A stretch of DNA of 13,739 bases, taken from Actinobacteria bacterium UBA3120 (GTDB lineage Bacteria > Actinomycetota > Actinomycetes > S36-B12). The DNA is taken from positions 14,910-28,648 of the forward strand of contig DEZY01000052.1 of assembly GCA_002365735.1 (NCBI GenBank). Reading direction: 5' to 3'. The notes under the pieces are model-generated. The model was not told the DNA's origin and searched no databases. It saw only the letters and a list, made by a program, of their open reading frames with translations. Both the position numbers and the translations under genes were made by a program. How positions within the stretch are numbered: position 1 is the first letter of the stretch; every line of letters begins with the position of its first letter. Shown one piece after another: positions 12,504-13,739 of the stretch.

Positions 12504-13739
12504 TCAGCGCGGAAATGCAGCCGAGACTCCACCGTCAACTGTGATCACGCATCCAGTTGTTCTTGACGCCTTCTCCGAAAGTAAAAATGCCACAGATGAC
12601 GCCACGTCGACCGTGGTCACTCGACGGTTGAGGAGGTTCCGTGCAGCGTAGAAATCTTCGAGTTCCTCCGGTGCGATTCCATGAGCGGCTGCCCGTTCCT
12701 CACGCAATCCGCCCTCCCACAGTTTGGAATTATCAAAGACAGCGTCTGGGTTAACCGCGTTCGCCCGGATCCCAAATTTGCCGCCCTCAATCGCTGCGAT
12801 CCGCATTAGTTGAATCATGCCGGCCTTAGAAGCAGAATAAGCACCAAAACCTGCACCTGGTCCGAAGGCATTCTTGCTAGCGACATATGCAATAGCGCCC
12901 CCAATACCTTGAATCTTGAAGGCACGGATTGCTTCCTGCGTGAGTAGGAACGCGCTGGTTAAGTTAACGCGCAGGCCTAATTCCCATTGTTGGAGAGTGA
13001 GATCGTCGAGATTACCGGGGACCCCGACTCCTGCATTAGGCACAATTGCATCAATACCCCCGAAAGAGTCAATTGCACATTGAACCGTGGATGAAACAAC
13101 GAGTGGGTCCGATTGGTCACCGCCTACAAGACGCGGCTCGGGTCCCCCCGCACCGGTAATCTCTGCGCCCACGCCCTCTAGTGATTCCATGTCTAAATCT
13201 GCCAGGACGAGAGACGCGCCATTGGCCGCAAGGTGCATAGCGATGCCGCGGCCGATACCTGAGCCCGCGCCCGTCACTGCAACCACCCGGCCCGCAAACT
13301 CTTTGGGAGCCGGTTTCAATGACAGTTTGTAAAGCTCCATAGGCCAATAATCGAACCTGAATGTTTCTGCATCTGGCAGTGGCTCTGGTGGGCCAAAGGT
13401 GTCCAATACGGTCGCTGCGACCGTGTGCGTATGAAGCGCGATGTCCGCCGCAACTTTGGCATCGGCGTGATTGATTCCCGTAGTAATCGCGCCTAATCCT
13501 GGAACCATTACTACTCGCGGATGTGAATCATGCCCGGAGAATCCTTCAGGCATGAGATCCAGATTGCGCTCCACATAGGCGTCATAACCAGCGCGATAGG
13601 TATCAACAGCTTCACGGATTCCATCTTCGCGTCCTCGAGCTTGATCTGATAATGCCAACGAAAGTGGCTTAATCCGTAGCATGTGATCCGCGCTCGAGAC
13701 CGAGCCCGCCACTATTGCATCAAGTTTTGGGTGATCGGC
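12504..13739 (-). CDS. Bifunctional class II aldolase/short-chain dehydrogenase, C-terminal part (truncated by window edge)
   Basis: The frame is open for 411 codons from the stop at 12504-12506 to the right edge. A GTG at 13712 is only an internal codon, since upstream codons (ADHPKLDAIVAGS) continue the aldolase sequence. The first 145 visible residues are the end of the aldolase domain, with HPKL, VMVPGLGAITTG (78-89) and the DIALHTHTVA segment (99-108). An SDR domain follows, with TGAGSGIG (156-163), NAGVG and YSASK, ending VITVDGGVSAAFPR. Fusions of this kind act in L-rhamnose catabolism (rhamnulose-1-phosphate aldolase plus lactaldehyde dehydrogenase) and in related deoxy-sugar phosphate cleavage. 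Full length is usually near 680 residues. It is convergent with the RLP gene, 72 bases apart. A role on 5-deoxyribulose-1-P, giving DHAP and acetaldehyde, would tie it to the MTA/5'-deoxyadenosine genes, but this is inference. Confidence 0.88.
   Translation of the reverse strand, partial: ADHPKLDAIVAGSVSSADHMLRIKPLSLALSDQARGREDGIREAVDTYRAGYDAYVERNLDLMPEGFSGHDSHPRVVMVPGLGAITTGINHADAKVAADIALHTHTVAATVLDTFGPPEPLPDAETFRFDYWPMELYKLSLKPAPKEFAGRVVAVTGAGSGIGRGIAMHLAANGASLVLADLDMESLEGVGAEITGAGGPEPRLVGGDQSDPLVVSSTVQCAIDSFGGIDAIVPNAGVGVPGNLDDLTLQQWELGLRVNLTSAFLLTQEAIRAFKIQGIGGAIAYVASKNAFGPGAGFGAYSASKAGMIQLMRIAAIEGGKFGIRANAVNPDAVFDNSKLWEGGLREERAAAHGIAPEELEDFYAARNLLNRRVTTVDVASSVAFLLSEKASRTTGCVITVDGGVSAAFPR

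Noticed and set aside
13692..13712. GTG at 13712 as true start of the aldolase fusion gene
   Set aside because: The frame stays open to the window edge and the preceding codons (HPKLDAIVA) look like aldolase domain, so the gene is truncated rather than starting here.

Overview
The window reads as part of a mid-GC actinobacterial chromosome. This is inferred from protein family resemblance, ATGA-coupled gene chains, a lipoprotein with a long acidic Thr/Glu/Ala linker and a probable leaderless promoter. An aquatic actinomycete is plausible, but I cannot fix the genus. I see no mobile element, CRISPR array, tRNA or rRNA gene, and no regulator gene.

Layout. (A) Positions 1-5178, minus strand: a nucleoside uptake operon transcribed right to left. 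It holds a BMP-family substrate-binding lipoprotein, a strong hairpin, two permeases, a double ATPase, and the first 88 codons of thymidine/pyrimidine-nucleoside phosphorylase (deoA, cut by the left edge). (B) 5432-9209, minus strand: a tightly overlapping five-gene operon of cytidine deaminase, an MTA/MTI phosphorylase, an MTA/SAH-type deaminase, a DUF985 (Cupin_5) cupin and a short-chain dehydrogenase (SDR). (C) 9332-12431, plus strand, divergent from B: split transketolase N and C subunits followed by a RuBisCO-like protein (RLP), joined by ATGA overlaps. (D) 12504 to the right edge, minus strand: the C-terminal part of a class II aldolase/short-chain dehydrogenase fusion of the rhamnulose-1-phosphate aldolase type, truncated by the window.

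How it may work together. A imports nucleosides. In B, the deaminase plus a phosphorylase with an Asn/Ala purine site (6-oxopurine type) would turn 5'-methylthioadenosine, or 5'-deoxyadenosine, into hypoxanthine and a 5-substituted ribose 1-phosphate. RLPs are known to rearrange such sugars: in Rhodospirillum rubrum an RLP and a cupin carry methylthioribulose-1-P to 1-deoxyxylulose-5-P. Here an RLP and a cupin are present again, but the RLP is translationally coupled to a transketolase pair with altered active-site loops, and an aldolase-dehydrogenase fusion lies next door. The sugar-phosphate isomerase MtnA is not in the window. The best candidate for an undescribed system is therefore a methylthio- or deoxy-pentose phosphate salvage route using MTI phosphorylase, RLP, a divergent transketolase and a cupin.

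Regulation. A repeated 9-mer, AACAAGTTG, sits on the B/C divergent promoter. It also occurs in each copy of a 60-bp tandem repeat upstream of A, which suggests a common regulator encoded elsewhere.
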